Notes: generated by a model not told the origin, from the letters alone. Numbered from the stretch's first letter, positions 1 through 7,598 are shown. The stretch is DNA of 16,890 bases from G039029935 sp039029935 (GCA_039029935.1 JBCCFC010000111.1:1-16890); one strand, 5' to 3'. Numbers and translations: made by a program.

Positions 1-506
1 AGAAGTCCAAATTGCCATTGGTGTCCGGTCGTAACCGCACCATAGAGCTGACTCTGGTTTAATTGCTCGGCAACACCAATCATTTCGGCACCGAGTTGGC
101 GAAATCCACGTTCTATTTCATCATGCTTGGCTTCAATGACGACAACGGCAGTGGACCCTTCCAAAACATAATCTACATTTCCACGCAAACGGGTTGCTTT
201 GACAGCGTACTCAACATTAATAATTGTATCAGGCTTTGTTTCAATTAAATCCAGAAGCTCCGACAAAATATGGGCGACAATAAACTCTCTGCGTGCTACT
301 TCAGATGAAAGAGTGATACGCGGTAATCTTCGTGCTAGGCGACTTTCAATTTGTTCGGCTATATCTCGAATTTGGTTATCCTCATCTTTACTTTTTGGTA
401 GCTTAAGTCGGCGAGTTTTGTATGCAAAACCAAATTCAGCAAATAGCTCTTTAATAGTCGCCTTAGAATCGAAAATTTCTGAAAATGTATAGCTCTTTGC
501 AGACAT
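1..506 (-). CDS. PD-(D/E)XK nuclease-like protein, C-terminus cut by window edge
   Basis: The frame is open from the ATG at 506 to the left window edge, giving 168 codons without a stop. The ATG follows a G-rich AGGGGGGA stretch about 6 bases upstream, a usable ribosome site. The protein starts MSAKSYTFSEIFDSKATIKE. It shows the core of a PD-(D/E)XK nuclease fold: NVDYVL (Asp112), VVVIEAK (Glu125, Lys127) and a following helix with RQLGAEM. Near the edge it reads LYGAVTTGHQWQFGL. It is an intact paralogue of the broken gene just upstream on the same strand (581-1184), roughly two thirds identical by eye. Such proteins are usually annotated hypothetical. Nuclease activity is an inference from the fold motif, and no partner gene is visible. 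Confidence 0.75.
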   Translation of the reverse strand, partial: MSAKSYTFSEIFDSKATIKELFAEFGFAYKTRRLKLPKSKDEDNQIRDIAEQIESRLARRLPRITLSSEVARREFIVAHILSELLDLIETKPDTIINVEYAVKATRLRGNVDYVLEGSTAVVVIEAKHDEIERGFRQLGAEMIGVAEQLNQSQLYGAVTTGHQWQFGL

Positions 507-580
507 TACAATCCCCCCTATCGAATCAACCATATCTTTGAGATTCACGCCCAAAAGGTCTTAATCGAATTGGTATCAAC

Positions 581-1184
581 TTATGTTGATATTAATCCAG
601 CAAAAATGGCTAGCAACTCATAGACATGTCCAGGTACAGCATACGGTTGTAAGTCACGAATAATAACCTCTTCATCACGCTTGAGCAGGCCAAATTGCCA
701 CTATTGTCCAGTTGTGACTGCCCCATAAAAGACGATTTAGGTCTCGTTGCTCGGCTACGCCTATCATTTCTGCCCCAAGCTGGCGGAAACCTCGCTCCAT
801 TTCATCATGTTTCGCTTCAATGACCACTACTGCTTTTGAACCATCTAACACATAATCAACATTACCGCGTAGACGTGTTCCTTTTACCGGATATTCAACC
901 TTAATTTTCATGTCACTTTTTGTTTCAAGTATATCCAAAAGTTCACCTAAGATATGAGCAACAATAAATTCACGCCTCGCCATTTCTGATGAGAGAGAAA
1001 TACGCGGCAACCGTCGTTGTAATCGGTCCTCTATTTGGTATGCAATATCTTGTATCATTTTATTTTCATCGAGATTTTTTTGTAAATGCAGCCAATCGGG
1101 TTGATAGGTATAACCTAGCTCATCAAATAATTCTTCAATTGTTGCTTTAGAGTCAAATATTTCAGAAAACGTATAACTTTTCAT
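581..1184 (-). pseudogene. Decayed PD-(D/E)XK nuclease-like paralogue (frameshift plus stop)
   Basis: From the ATG at 1184 the protein MKSYTFSEIFDSKATIEE runs in parallel with the neighbour at 1-506 and keeps Asp110, Glu123-x-Lys125 and the RQLGAEMIGVAEQ helix. After residue about 149 the reading frame ends differently, in WGSHNWTIVAIWPAQA with a TGA at 675-677. In the -1/+2 frame the homologous sequence resumes as FYGAVTTGQ, then a TAG (701-703), then WQFGLLKRDEEVIIRDLQPY and onward to a TAA at 581-583. One extra base near 727-735 (a short T run on the coding strand) explains the shift. The TAG sits where the intact copy reads Gln or His. A shortened 169-residue product that keeps the nuclease core could still be made. 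Two independent lesions argue against a sequencing error. Confidence 0.8.
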
Positions 1185-1266
1185 AGCCGTTTTTTGGTTT
1201 CCCTATAAAGTCACAATCACACCTTTCCATCAAATCTGCCAAATAAGGAATTATCCACAATTAGGG

Positions 1267-1428
1267 TCATAATTCAAAACTGCATCCATTTTGCTCGAAA
1301 TTAAATTGATGGCCTAATTCTTCTCGTTTTGTAATTACTATATCTGTTAATGCCGATAGTGTTTGGGAGAGTGCTTTACTGGATTCATAAATGTTAGCTA
1401 GCAAATTATCTATAATGTCGTCCAGCAT
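1267..1428 (-). CDS. Small hypothetical ORF overlapping the next small ORF
   Basis: A 53-residue frame starts with MLDDIIDNLLANIYESSKAL and ends in QNGCSFEL. It is amphipathic and helix-like, with composition typical of a real protein. Its ATG lies 23 bases inside the end of the small gene at 1406-1591, in another frame, with no clear Shine-Dalgarno sequence. It could therefore be translated by coupling, or it could be the frameshifted C-terminal half of that gene. I do not recognise the family. Confidence 0.35.
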   Translation of the reverse strand: MLDDIIDNLLANIYESSKALSQTLSALTDIVITKREELGHQFNFEQNGCSFEL

Positions 1429-1591
1429 CAGCTAAACAAGTGAAAGCAATACTAAGATTTTCTTCTTCGATGACATCATGTATTTCAATCCCGCCATCTC
1501 CGAGAGTTGTTGCAGTTATGAGTCTATCATCCAATACAGGCAATTTATTATTTAGTTTTCTCCATTTCCCCTGTGAAATTTGTCCTCTCAT
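1406..1591 (-). CDS. Small hypothetical protein, possibly the 5' part of a frameshifted gene
   Basis: This 61-residue frame begins MRGQISQGKWRKLNNKLPVL and is preceded by GGAGG ten bases upstream of the ATG, which supports the start. The middle, GGIEIHDVIEEENLSIAF, has a beta-strand-plus-acidic-helix pattern. It ends abruptly in GRHYR just where the ORF at 1267-1428 opens in another frame. Joined, the two would make one helical protein of about 110 residues. Function is unknown. Its neighbours are the nuclease-like pair downstream on the same strand and the divergent surface-protein gene at 1828. Confidence 0.4.
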   Translation of the reverse strand: MRGQISQGKWRKLNNKLPVLDDRLITATTLGDGGIEIHDVIEEENLSIAFTCLADAGRHYR

Positions 1592-1774
1592 CGTTAGCTA
1601 TCCTCCAATCGACGGAACCATAATGAGCTAGAATTGATCCTTATTAGGCTTGTTAGCAATGCCAATACTATAGCGTGGCTCAACATGAAAGTCAAATAAC
1701 CGCTCACACTCCCTAATTCGAGTATTCGTAACAGACAACAACAGTAACATTGCCCACAATAAACAGGCATTTCG

Positions 1775-1795
1775 CTTTGATAAGTTCTATCAAAG
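1775..1795. promoter_or_regulatory. Perfect inverted repeat before the surface-protein gene
   Basis: CTTTGATA and TATCAAAG form perfect 8-bp arms around a 5-base spacer. The site lies 32 bases before the ATG at 1828. Its size and position fit a repressor operator or a leader hairpin. There is no T run after it, so it is not a terminator. The rest of 1592-1827 shows no convincing gene or promoter hexamers. Confidence 0.35.
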
Positions 1796-1827
1796 TTAGG
1801 AAACTCAACAAGTAAAGAAGAGACACT

Positions 1828-4800
1828 ATGGTAAATAATATGAAACAAAATAGTTTGGTTGTTGATTGGAAAGAAAAGAATGGTATGAGATTGGTTAAGC
1901 AGGAGGTAGACCTGTCTAGTCGTCCATTCGCCATGTTTTGCTGTGCAATGGTAGCAGCTTTCGCGCTATTAATTGGCTTCACGATAGAGGTGGCAATGGG
2001 GGCATCGGGGCTACCAGCTAGCGAGCATGAAACACAGGCAAACAACTCGCTCATACTTGAGAAAACAGTCATCTTACCGGAGGAAGAGACAGCGGTAGAG
2101 CCGGGCGACTCATTTCACTATCTTATCTTGATTGAACGTGGAGATGGGTTTGATACCGACTCAGTTGTATTGAGTGATACGTTACCTTATGGGATACGCC
2201 TAGATGGTCAGATTGAAATACATACGCTGGATGAAGACACACAACCGATGCCCGTCAGGTTTCACAAGGGGTTAGTTACATGGGAAGGGATTTTGTCCAC
2301 AGAGGATGAGGTGGAAATCGAAATCCCTGTCTATCTCCATGATTGCCCAAGCAGAGGGCTGGCGGTGGATGGCACGGGCACATTGACCAATGTTGCCACG
2401 CTCCGGCGGGGCGATGACACTTTCACCAGCACAGCAAGTGTCCCTATTGACTGTTCTAGTGATACAGTCGAGGGGTTGTCCATTGTGCAGGAGGTTATTG
2501 AACCCAATGGCAGATTAACCATTGATGCACACCCCGAAGGCGAGGGACGGCGCGAGGTTGTGCCAGGTGATAGGTACCGTGTGCGTACAGTCATTACCAA
2601 TAACGGAACCCGTGAAGTGGTGATTGGTGCAGTTCATACGTCGTCAGCGCTAAACGAGTGGGCGATGGCGTCCAATACCAGTGATATATATGAAGATGAT
2701 GCGTATGAAGATGATGCGTATGAAGATGATTCAGTTGACGATGATTCAGTTGACGATGATGCGTATGACGATGATTCAGTTGACGATGATGCGCATGACG
2801 ATGATTCAGTTGACGATGATTCAGTTGACGATGATATATATGAAATAGACAGCCCAACCCGTCGTATTCGATTGGCGGTGGGTGAGACGGCTTCATTTAA
2901 TGAACGTATTGATACAAACAACAGCAAACATGGTTCTTTATTGGATAATCAAAACTTTTTAGGTGAAGGGATTCTTGCCCATACCGTCACTGTTTGTACG
3001 TTATCAAAACATGAAACGCATTGTCCCGACTTAGATGAAGATAGCCCCAACATCACAACAACAGAACCTATCACACACGCCATTCATTATCGTGATTTGG
3101 GCGATGCCCCTGACAGCAGCAATCACTTTGCTCTAGCAATGGAAGCCTATCGAGGGATTACAGCGAACTTCCCCACGGTCTTTCATCCAGCGACAGGTAC
3201 GCCATCGGGACCTGTACATCTATACCCGCGTGCCTTTCATCTGGGACAACGGGTCAGTGCTGAAGCAGAGGCGGATCGAGGCCCTGACGCCGACCGTCGT
3301 CACAATCTGGAGGTGAGTACTGATCGTGCGGATCATGATGAGGAAGACGATGGGGTTCTCGTCCACCAGCTCACCTTCACCGACTGCACAACCGCCGTCA
3401 TCCCCATTGAGATTTTTATCGATCCCGATGTGATTGAGCAGCTTGAAGAGACAGATGCACAAGGGTATCTCAACGTTTGGGTAGACAGCAATCGCGATGG
3501 CGACTGGGACGATACCTCTGACTGCCCCAACACCACTGCACTGGAACACATTGTGATTGATGCACCCATTGATGTGGACGACTTGGGACCAGGCATTCAT
3601 ACGATTCATGTGGCAACGGCAGAAGTTTCGTGGCCTGACAACCGTGATAAATCCCCCACATGGATACGCTTTACGTTGAGTGAACTGCCTGCCAATAAGA
3701 CACTGACTGCCAACGGTATCAGTTATGGGGACGGGCGTGGCTATGACGCCCCCTTTATGACAGGCGAAACTGAAGATTACTTTTGGCGTCCTGCCAACCT
3801 ATCTAAGGGCGTGGACTTGAGTGTTAGTCTGCGTGGCAATGCAACCCGCCGTCATTTACCAGCTAAAGTAGAACAGAATAGTGCAACGTCTGTCGCCCAT
3901 CGGGTTGAGTGGAGCATTGCCTATAAAAATCAGGGGACAGAGGTTGCGACAGACGTCATTATGACGGGTACATTGCCCACCGAATTGACGGCTAGTGATG
4001 TGGCCATGGAGATTCGTACCCACCCCGAAATCAGCCATACACGCAATGGCGATACCATGCGTTTTGATGTTGGTACGCTCGAATCGCAAGCAGAAGGACG
4101 CATTGTCATTGTCGCTGGCATCACCAACACACTGGATTCACTCCCCGTGATGACCAACCAGGTGGACATTCGCAGCAACGAGGCGGACGCCAATGATGCA
4201 GATAACCGTGCCGAAGACACGGTGAATTTGGGACTTCATGCGCCGACCATCATTGGCCCTGGCAATGGGACAACGTGCAATACTGCCGTTGATATTACAG
4301 GGAGTGCCGTTGATGGTGCGGAGGTTGATCTCTATGTGGATAATGTGTTGGTGACAACACTGACGACCAATGTGCAGCGGCAGTGGTCACATAGCATGAG
4401 CCTCACCGATGGCACACATACAATCCATGCTATTGCGCGCAAAACGGTTCAGGATAGCGAATTGACCAGCCCGGCATCTGACGCCATGACTGTGATTGTC
4501 AATTCGTCGCTCTTCTTTGACCCGTTGAGTCTTCGCCTCATTGAGGAAGATGGTCGTGTCCGTCGCCCCCGTGATGCCAATGGGCGCACCGATGCTGAGG
4601 GTTGGCAGGCCAAACTACGTCAAAACACAACCTATACCATCATGGTTGAACTCTGTTGTACCAATGCACAGGCCAGCGCAAAGATGGCTGTCCCTAGTGT
4701 GGGTGAAGTTGACCTTGTCTATGATGCCAATCATGATGAGTATCGAGGCGTCTTCACAACAGGCGGACACAATGCTGGCGCACAAAATGCTGCCGAGAGT

Positions 4801-5535
4801 CTTGCCATCAGTGTCACCTGTGGCGATGCCATATTGACATACGCTGGTGCGGTGCTAATCGACCCTGAAGGCGTGGTCTATGACATCCACTCTGGCTTTG
4901 AGATTGGCGGGGCTGTGGTTGCCTGCATGGAAACTCAGGTGGTCGCATCGGATGCAGGTACTACAACCGACACGGCGGCTCTCTACTCGCTCTGGAACGC
5001 CAGCCTTTATGACCAAGTGAATCCACAACTCACAGGCTCTAATGGATATTTTAGCTTCTTCACACCTGCAGGCACATACCAGCTTGTTGTCAGTAGGAGT
5101 GGCTATCAGGATTACCGTAGTGGTGATATTGTGGTGATAGATGAACTCGTCCGTCGTGATGTACTCGTGACACCGCTGGTCAGCGAGGCTGCTGACCATA
5201 CGGTGCTGATTGATGAAAACGGGTTTAATCCGGCAATTCTGAGTATTAAGCCGGGGTCGATCATCGAGTGGATTAACATGGATGCCTCTGACCACACAGC
5301 GACCGAGGATAGTAAAACGACGGGGACAACGGTGTGGGATAGTGGATTGCTGCAAGCAGGGGGCAGCTATAAATTCCAGTTTGGCACAACAGAGGGTGTA
5401 TTCACCTATGCAGATGCGATTCGCCCTGTCAACACGGCGACGATTGTGGTTTCTAGCATGGGTATTGAGGTTACACAACCGTCAACTGATACCTTATCGG
5501 GATTGGATATCTATTTGCCACTGGTCACGCGATGA
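1828..5535 (+). CDS. Secreted multidomain surface protein (DUF11, GEVED, Ig-like, cupredoxin-like)
   Basis: The product has 1235 residues. A 30-residue polar N-terminus precedes a hydrophobic segment (about 34-58, ending VAMGASG) that looks like a signal sequence or anchor. Domains follow in this order. Two DUF11-like beta domains lie at about 75-208 (VVLSDTLPYGI) and 217-270. An acidic repeat lies at 287-336. A GEVED domain spans about 422-653, from RDLGDAPDSS through DEEDDGV to GETEDYFW. A third DUF11-like domain lies at about 661-801 and an Ig-like domain at about 806-893. A stretch of unknown type is followed by a carboxypeptidase-regulatory-like domain (about 1018-1115) and a cupredoxin-like fold (about 1124-1209). 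It ends in LDIYLPLVTR, the same tail type as both proteases. These domains are common in bacterial adhesins and sheath or matrix proteins, so an adhesive or structural role outside the cell is likely but inferred. The start at 1828 has only a weak GAAGAG upstream; an ATG at 1840 is possible. Confidence 0.9.
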   Translation: MVNNMKQNSLVVDWKEKNGMRLVKQEVDLSSRPFAMFCCAMVAAFALLIGFTIEVAMGASGLPASEHETQANNSLILEKTVILPEEETAVEPGDSFHYLILIERGDGFDTDSVVLSDTLPYGIRLDGQIEIHTLDEDTQPMPVRFHKGLVTWEGILSTEDEVEIEIPVYLHDCPSRGLAVDGTGTLTNVATLRRGDDTFTSTASVPIDCSSDTVEGLSIVQEVIEPNGRLTIDAHPEGEGRREVVPGDRYRVRTVITNNGTREVVIGAVHTSSALNEWAMASNTSDIYEDDAYEDDAYEDDSVDDDSVDDDAYDDDSVDDDAHDDDSVDDDSVDDDIYEIDSPTRRIRLAVGETASFNERIDTNNSKHGSLLDNQNFLGEGILAHTVTVCTLSKHETHCPDLDEDSPNITTTEPITHAIHYRDLGDAPDSSNHFALAMEAYRGITANFPTVFHPATGTPSGPVHLYPRAFHLGQRVSAEAEADRGPDADRRHNLEVSTDRADHDEEDDGVLVHQLTFTDCTTAVIPIEIFIDPDVIEQLEETDAQGYLNVWVDSNRDGDWDDTSDCPNTTALEHIVIDAPIDVDDLGPGIHTIHVATAEVSWPDNRDKSPTWIRFTLSELPANKTLTANGISYGDGRGYDAPFMTGETEDYFWRPANLSKGVDLSVSLRGNATRRHLPAKVEQNSATSVAHRVEWSIAYKNQGTEVATDVIMTGTLPTELTASDVAMEIRTHPEISHTRNGDTMRFDVGTLESQAEGRIVIVAGITNTLDSLPVMTNQVDIRSNEADANDADNRAEDTVNLGLHAPTIIGPGNGTTCNTAVDITGSAVDGAEVDLYVDNVLVTTLTTNVQRQWSHSMSLTDGTHTIHAIARKTVQDSELTSPASDAMTVIVNSSLFFDPLSLRLIEEDGRVRRPRDANGRTDAEGWQAKLRQNTTYTIMVELCCTNAQASAKMAVPSVGEVDLVYDANHDEYRGVFTTGGHNAGAQNAAESLAISVTCGDAILTYAGAVLIDPEGVVYDIHSGFEIGGAVVACMETQVVASDAGTTTDTAALYSLWNASLYDQVNPQLTGSNGYFSFFTPAGTYQLVVSRSGYQDYRSGDIVVIDELVRRDVLVTPLVSEAADHTVLIDENGFNPAILSIKPGSIIEWINMDASDHTATEDSKTTGTTVWDSGLLQAGGSYKFQFGTTEGVFTYADAIRPVNTATIVVSSMGIEVTQPSTDTLSGLDIYLPLVTR
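2686..2835 (+). repeat. Ten 15-bp tandem repeats coding an acidic pentapeptide
   Basis: Ten consecutive 15-base units read GCG-TAT-GAA-GAT-GAT or TCA-GTT-GAC-GAT-GAT with small variants. They encode AYEDD and SVDDD units at residues 287-336 of the surface protein. The two unit types are interspersed, which suggests slippage or unequal exchange. The run inserts between a DUF11-like domain and the region before the GEVED domain, so it probably acts as a flexible acidic, perhaps cation-binding, linker. Confidence 0.95.
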
Positions 5536-5606
5536 ATTAAAAATGGCAACTAATTCACGTGAGCATTTACATGACTGGCCTTACACAGATTCTCATGCAT
5601 TTGTGG

Positions 5607-5633
5607 TACAATACAGGCTATCGAACTCGATAG
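5607..5633 (+). promoter_or_regulatory. Likely -10 box with palindromic operator for the DUF4351 gene
   Basis: TACAAT (5607-5612) is a good -10 hexamer; the -35 is weak. Just downstream, where transcription would start, CTATCGA and TCGATAG form a perfect 7-bp inverted repeat around AC (5618-5633). A protein bound here would block initiation. The leader to the ATG at 5666 would be about 45 bases. Confidence 0.4.
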
Positions 5634-5665
5634 AGAATCAAATAACCATTGAGATGAGGATTATC

Positions 5666-6682
5666 ATGGCACAAGCAAATACCAATTACATTGCACATGA
5701 TCGACTTTTCAAGGAGTTTTTTCGTCGCTTTTTGGCACAATTTATGAAACTCTTTTTTGAGGCAAAGGCAGCACGACTTGACTTGAGTAACCCGCAATTT
5801 ATCGACCAAGAATGGATATTGAATGCACCGGGGAAAATTCTACGAATTACGGATGTTGTTGCGGTTGTACCCGTTTTGGAGTCGGATGAAGAGGTTTTAC
5901 ATACAAGCATTGACGACAACATCGTTCGTCGTTCAAACCAAGATGACGAAGAGGAGGATGAACCCGAGTCCAAGGAAGAACTGATTATCCTACATGTCGA
6001 TGTAGAAGCCAATCATCCCAAGCCCATCCCCAATCGGATGTGTGAGTATTATGTGCTGATACGCATTCTTGAGGAGAAGCCTGTGCTGCCGATTGCATTG
6101 ATTCTTCGCGGTCGGTCATACAAAGCGGGTACAGCACCAGAAATGGACAGTGACAGCAGCAAAATGCGCACATATACCGAGCAGCTTTGGGGTGAGCCAT
6201 TGCTCAACTTCCGCTACTACGAAGTCGTGCTAGAGGATTTGATGAGCGAGGAGTATCTGGACAAAAATGATCCGATAGCCGCCGCCTTAGCCGTGTTGAT
6301 GAAACACGAGAAAGGTATCAGCGCGCTCATCAAAAAGCGAAGTTTGGATATCATCATTCAGGATGATGAGCTATCCGAAGGTGATAAACGATGTTTGGTC
6401 AAAATCGTTCAAGAGTATTTGCCAGATGAAAAAGTTCAAGGAGGGACGGAGGAAATTATGCAACAATTAGAAGAGTATCGATTGACTTGGTGGGAACGAG
6501 CTGAGGTAGGTGCATTACAGAGAATGCTGATTAAACAATTGCGTTTCAAATTTCAAGAACTGCCTGATGAGCTTATAGAACGTATTCAGGCGATTAATAT
6601 GGAAAGCATTCTCGATGATATTGCTGCCCAAATTCTATCAATCAGTTCATTAGATGATTTGAAACTACCAGAACCTGCGTAA
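5666..6682 (+). CDS. Rpn/PD-(D/E)XK nuclease-like protein with C-terminal DUF4351
   Basis: The product has 338 residues and starts MAQANTNYIAHDRLFKEFFR. I chose the ATG at 5666 because GAGGA lies five bases upstream. The frame stays open further upstream, but only by running into the end of the surface-protein gene. The N-terminal half resembles the recombination-promoting nuclease/putative transposase group. The HDRLFKEFF opening is followed by Asp63 in RITDVV and by the strand IILHVDVEAN (Asp112, Glu114). The usual catalytic Lys position is not obvious. An acidic insert, QDDEEEDEPESKEE, lies at about 92-105. The last part, LRFKFQELPDELIERIQAI to SISSLDDL, matches DUF4351. The family is abundant in cyanobacteria and Chloroflexota, often in many copies, and its role is unproven. 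It appears to be a single-gene unit with its own promoter and terminator. Confidence 0.85.
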   Translation: MAQANTNYIAHDRLFKEFFRRFLAQFMKLFFEAKAARLDLSNPQFIDQEWILNAPGKILRITDVVAVVPVLESDEEVLHTSIDDNIVRRSNQDDEEEDEPESKEELIILHVDVEANHPKPIPNRMCEYYVLIRILEEKPVLPIALILRGRSYKAGTAPEMDSDSSKMRTYTEQLWGEPLLNFRYYEVVLEDLMSEEYLDKNDPIAAALAVLMKHEKGISALIKKRSLDIIIQDDELSEGDKRCLVKIVQEYLPDEKVQGGTEEIMQQLEEYRLTWWERAEVGALQRMLIKQLRFKFQELPDELIERIQAINMESILDDIAAQILSISSLDDLKLPEPA

Positions 6683-6699
6683 CTCACTCATCAGCATAC

Positions 6700-6739
6700 A
6701 AAAAAGGGCATCGTCGATAGGGATGATGCCCTTTTTTTT
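6700..6739 (+). terminator. Strong intrinsic terminator after the DUF4351 gene
   Basis: GGGCATCGTC (6706-6715) pairs with GGATGATGCCC (6721-6731) in a 10-bp stem with one G-U pair and a 6-base loop. Eight T follow (6732-6739) and an A run precedes, so it may also stop leftward transcription. It begins 18 bases after the TAA at 6680-6682. Confidence 0.9.
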
Positions 6740-6896
6740 GTTGCACACAACGTTCTTTTTTCCCAGCCTCGCTATCCTAAATCTGGCAGTATCAGAGTAT
6801 CTGTAATGGTCAAATAGATATTGTACAAATTGGCGGTGGTCATCGTTTTGTCCATTGCACCAATAATAGAAATAGTTAATAAGGAGAATGTGTGTT

Positions 6897-7499
6897 ATGG
6901 CATTCAGCAGTTACAAAAGCATCGCAGATGTCCAAGAAAAATTTAACATTAAACATGTTGAACGATCTTTCATCATTGCCAACCCCACCACACCATCCCC
7001 CGAATTCCTGCAAGACTTGGCGTTTGTCCAGCAAAATATTGACATTGCGACCTCAGAGGCGGCACGTTGCGAGGCGATTATTTTCCCGATTCTCAAAGAG
7101 GTCTACAAACGGCATTATCAACATTTCTCATTATGGATAAAAAAGCATATCTCCTTTGACAGCGATTTGCAGGGCGAACCAGACTACCTGCTTGCGACAA
7201 AATCGGAACTGGGGAAAAAAGTGCTTGCCAAGCCGCTGTTGGCTGTGGTCGAAGCAAAAAAGAATGATTTTGAGCATGGCTGGGGGCAGTGCTTGGTGGA
7301 ACTGGTCGCCTTACAGAAAATCAACGATGTACCCAATTTCACATATTATGGCATGGTCAGCGATGGCAATCTCTGGCAATTTGGCAAGTTAACGGATAGT
7401 TTATTTGTGCAGGATACATCCAGCTTGACCTTGGATAATTTAGAGAGGCTGTTTGGGGCACTGACATTTGTGTTTGAGGCAATACAAACGAAAGTTTAA
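6897..7499 (+). CDS. Conserved hypothetical PD-(D/E)XK nuclease-like protein
   Basis: The product has 200 residues and starts MAFSSYKSIADVQEKFNIKH. The ATG at 6897 is preferred because AAGGAG ends ten bases before it; the in-frame ATG at 6888 would sit almost on that site. Motifs of a PD-(D/E)XK fold are complete: Glu59 (ARCEA), Asp96 (GEPDYLL), Glu119-x-Lys121 (AVVEAKK) and Gln131 in GWGQCLVEL. I recall close relatives as unnamed proteins in cyanobacteria. The C-terminal part, YYGMVSDGNLWQFGKL, resembles LYGAVTTGHQWQFGL in the gene at 1-506, so the two belong to one superfamily although overall similarity is low. The predicted role is nucleic-acid cleavage or binding. No methylase or other restriction-system partner is visible. 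Confidence 0.8.
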   Translation: MAFSSYKSIADVQEKFNIKHVERSFIIANPTTPSPEFLQDLAFVQQNIDIATSEAARCEAIIFPILKEVYKRHYQHFSLWIKKHISFDSDLQGEPDYLLATKSELGKKVLAKPLLAVVEAKKNDFEHGWGQCLVELVALQKINDVPNFTYYGMVSDGNLWQFGKLTDSLFVQDTSSLTLDNLERLFGALTFVFEAIQTKV

Positions 7500-7537
7500 G
7501 CGGTCTTGATCACCATAAAGAGCATAATTTCATCAAC

Positions 7538-7573
7538 AAAAAAGGGTAGAATAGTGTCAAAACTATTCCACCC
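7538..7573 (-). terminator. Intrinsic terminator of the histidine kinase gene
   Basis: GGGTAGAATAGT (7544-7555) pairs with ACTATTCCACCC (7562-7573), 12 bp with one G-U or A-C position depending on strand, and a 6-base loop. Read leftward the stem is followed by six U (A run at 7538-7543). It lies between the convergent ends of the gene at 6897 and the kinase gene. Confidence 0.75.
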
Positions 7574-7598
7574 TTCAACCCTTCAACCTTTCTACCCT

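Noticed and set aside
1251..1259. Perfect DnaA-box sequence TTATCCACA
   Set aside because: Only one copy, with no second box, AT-rich unwinding region or dnaA/dnaN neighbour. A single 9-mer on either strand is not surprising in a window of this size.
1713..2072. 119-codon minus-strand frame with hydrophobic stretches before the surface-protein gene
   Set aside because: It overlaps the 5' end of the surface-protein gene antisense, has no ribosome site, and has the Cys/Ser/Phe-rich composition of a chance frame.
2686..2835. Possible CRISPR-like regular repeats
   Set aside because: Units are directly adjacent with no spacers and stay in frame within a protein. The 18-bp protease repeats are the same case.
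4855..5478. 207-codon minus-strand frame opposite the end of the surface protein
   Set aside because: Antisense to well-supported domains (regulatory-like and cupredoxin-like). Its own translation has no coherent domain pattern.
5282..5665. Upstream extension of the DUF4351 protein by 128 codons
   Set aside because: It would overlap the surface-protein gene by 254 bases in another frame. The extension is unlike the family, and a good ribosome site points to the ATG at 5666.
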